From NCBI GenBank assembly GCA_030147645.1, contig JASBUY010000431.1, positions 1 to 5,407 on the forward strand: a DNA stretch of 5,407 bases, read 5' to 3'. The stretch is from Aquabacter sp. (GTDB lineage: Bacteria > Pseudomonadota > Alphaproteobacteria > Rhizobiales > Xanthobacteraceae). Below the pieces are notes generated by a model. The model was not told where the DNA came from, searched no databases, and saw only the letters and a program-made list of their open reading frames with translations. A program made the translations under genes and the position numbers. Positions 3,794-5,407 of the stretch are shown here, piece by piece (the first letter of the stretch is position 1; each line of letters opens with the position of its first letter).

Positions 3794-5407
3794 ATGGTGA
3801 AGAGCACGTCCACGGACAACTGGACGCCTCACGAGTCGATGCAGCCCTCGCGCCGAGACCTGTTCACGTCCGGTGCCGCGCTGCTGGGCGCCAGCCTGCT
3901 GCCTAAGGTGGCTCAAGCGGGCGAGATGCCGACCCGCTTGCCCGCGCCCCTAATGGCGCCGGACTCGCCACCCGGCGGCTACAATATCCTGTTCATCCTG
4001 GTGGACCAGGAGCACTTCTTCGAGAAATGGCCGTTTCCAGTGCCGGGCCGCGAATGGATCAAGGCCAACGGCATCACCTTTACCAACCATCAGGCCGCAT
4101 CCTGCGTATGTTCGCCGGCTCGGTCCACGCTCTATACCGGACAGCATATTCCCAATACCGGCATCTTCGACAACGCCAATGCGCTTTGGCAGGCGGACAT
4201 GTCGACGGACGTGAAGACGGTGGGCCACCGCCTGGCCCAACTTGGCTACCACGCTGCCTATCAGGGCAAGTGGCACCTGTCCGCCAATCTCGATCAGGTG
4301 GCCCATGCCATCGACGCGCCGCTGTTGGAATATCGCAAGATCATCGAAAGCTACGGCTTCGACGACTTCTTCGGCGTCGGAGACATTACAGACCGCACGC
4401 TGGGGGGCTATAATTACGACGACACCACCACTGCATTCGTAACCCGCTGGCTGCGCACCAAGGGCCTGGAGATGTGCAAGGAGGGAAAGCCCTGGTACCT
4501 TGCGGTGAACTTCGTCAATCCGCACGACGTGATGTTCATCAATTCCGACCTGCCGGGCCAGACGGTGCAAGGCAAACGCTCCTCCATGCCCATCGCCCGC
4601 GCGCCGGACAATGAGTTGTATGCCGCTACCTGGGATGTGCCGCTGCCGTCCACCCGCACCCAGCCCTTCAACGCCCCCGGCCGTCCGCCGGCGCAGCACA
4701 CCTACCAGGAGGTGATTGACTTGCTAGTGGGTGAGTGGCCCGACGAGGATCGGCGCTGGCGGGTACTCCAGAACTATTATTACAACTGCATCCGCGACTG
4801 CGACCTCCAAGTCACGCGTGTCCTTGAGGCCATCAGGGCCAACGGAATGTCGGAGGACACCATCATCGTCTTTACGGCGGACCATGGCGAACTCGGTGGC
4901 CACCACCAGATGCGCGGCAAGGGCAACTGCACCTATCGCCAGCAGAACCACCTGCCCCTGATGATCGTCCACCCTGCTTATCCCGGCGGCCTGACTTGCG
5001 ACGCGGTCACCTCTCAGGTGGACCTGACGCCCACGCTCTTGGCCCTCACCGGCGCCGCACCGGACAAGCTGAAGCAGGCGAGCGAGGGGTTGCCGGGGCA
5101 CGATTTTTCGAAGCTGCTCGGCGCACCCGGCAACGCGAAGGCGGACACGCTGCGGCCGGGCTCGCTATTCTGCTACAATATGCTCAGCTACCAGGACGCG
5201 CGATGGGCCGCGCATTTCGATGTCCGGTCCTCGGGTCTGACGCAGGCTGAGACGATCGCGGCAATGAAAGCCAACCCGCCGGACTTCAAGCTGCGCTGTT
5301 CCATCCGAAGCGTGTTCGACGGCCGCTACCGCTTCTCGCGCTATTTTTCCCCCGAGGGCTTCAATACGCCCGGCACTTGGGAAGACCTGACAGCGAAGAA
5401 CGACCTT
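3794..5407 (+). CDS. Tat-exported sulfatase family protein (3' end outside window)
   Basis: The 538 visible codons encode a sulfatase of the alkaline phosphatase superfamily, which hydrolyses sulfate esters; the substrate is unknown. Residues 18-42 look like a twin-arginine signal: S19-R20-R21-D22-L23-F24, a hydrophobic stretch 27-36, then a possible AQA cleavage site at 40-42. The metal site starts at D71-Q72 (NILFILVDQ). C106-S-P-A-R110 followed by STLYTG is the full C-x-P-x-R-x4-T-G signature, with C106 as the formylglycine precursor. Then come G158-K159-W160-H161, N-P-H244-D245, the second metal motif T-A-D363-H364-G, and K376. The frame is open at the window edge; family lengths suggest only the C-terminal subdomain is missing. 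ATG 3794 is chosen because GGAGG lies 5 nt upstream and it keeps the whole signal; ATG 3839 (M16) is the alternative. Phosphonate monoester hydrolase relatives share the motif and cannot be excluded. It is divergent from the chemoreceptor gene. Confidence 0.9.
   Translation, partial: MVKSTSTDNWTPHESMQPSRRDLFTSGAALLGASLLPKVAQAGEMPTRLPAPLMAPDSPPGGYNILFILVDQEHFFEKWPFPVPGREWIKANGITFTNHQAASCVCSPARSTLYTGQHIPNTGIFDNANALWQADMSTDVKTVGHRLAQLGYHAAYQGKWHLSANLDQVAHAIDAPLLEYRKIIESYGFDDFFGVGDITDRTLGGYNYDDTTTAFVTRWLRTKGLEMCKEGKPWYLAVNFVNPHDVMFINSDLPGQTVQGKRSSMPIARAPDNELYAATWDVPLPSTRTQPFNAPGRPPAQHTYQEVIDLLVGEWPDEDRRWRVLQNYYYNCIRDCDLQVTRVLEAIRANGMSEDTIIVFTADHGELGGHHQMRGKGNCTYRQQNHLPLMIVHPAYPGGLTCDAVTSQVDLTPTLLALTGAAPDKLKQASEGLPGHDFSKLLGAPGNAKADTLRPGSLFCYNMLSYQDARWAAHFDVRSSGLTQAETIAAMKANPPDFKLRCSIRSVFDGRYRFSRYFSPEGFNTPGTWEDLTAKNDL

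Noticed and set aside
3950..4699. 249-codon open frame on the minus strand opposite the sulfatase
   Set aside because: The plus strand carries all sulfatase motifs in one frame; the antisense product has no family resemblance.

Overview
The window is GC-rich and gene-dense. It looks like a chromosomal stretch from an alphaproteobacterium, probably of the Rhizobiales (Hyphomicrobiales). The reasons are the strong G/C bias at third codon positions, the alphaproteobacterial style of the chemoreceptor, and a palindrome-rich CTAG-bounded intergenic repeat like those common in that order. This placement is an inference; no rRNA or other marker gene is present.

Left part (1-1634, plus strand): a catabolic set for unsaturated or 4-deoxy uronates. 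The last 129 codons of kduI run into kduD with an ATGA overlap. After a 147-bp gap packed with inverted repeats comes kdgF. Together these enzymes take the unsaturated monouronate released by polysaccharide lyases to 2-keto-3-deoxygluconate: KdgF opens and ketonises the sugar, KduI isomerises it, and KduD reduces it with NAD(P)H. KDG kinase and aldolase would finish the route but are not in the window.

Middle (1692-3374, minus strand): a complete 560-residue methyl-accepting chemotaxis protein, convergent with kdgF. Two GC-rich hairpins fill the short gap between their 3' ends.

Region 3375-3793 has no intact gene. It holds the chemoreceptor's upstream region, with a perfect TGGAAC-T-GTTCCA palindrome. 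It also holds a decayed, frameshifted copy of the 3' part of kdgF (3563-3663, about 80% identical to the intact gene by hand count). Just before the next gene lies a perfect 9-bp hairpin that contains that gene's ribosome binding site.

Right part (3794 to the window edge, plus strand): a large sulfatase-family gene that stays open past position 5407. It has an apparent twin-arginine signal and a canonical C-S-P-A-R formylglycine motif. Its place beside uronate genes suggests, but does not prove, that the locus handles a sulfated uronate-containing polysaccharide or oligosaccharide.

The most notable points are the kdgF relic on the far side of the chemoreceptor, the hairpin masking the sulfatase Shine-Dalgarno sequence, and the repeat block that begins exactly at the kduD stop codon.
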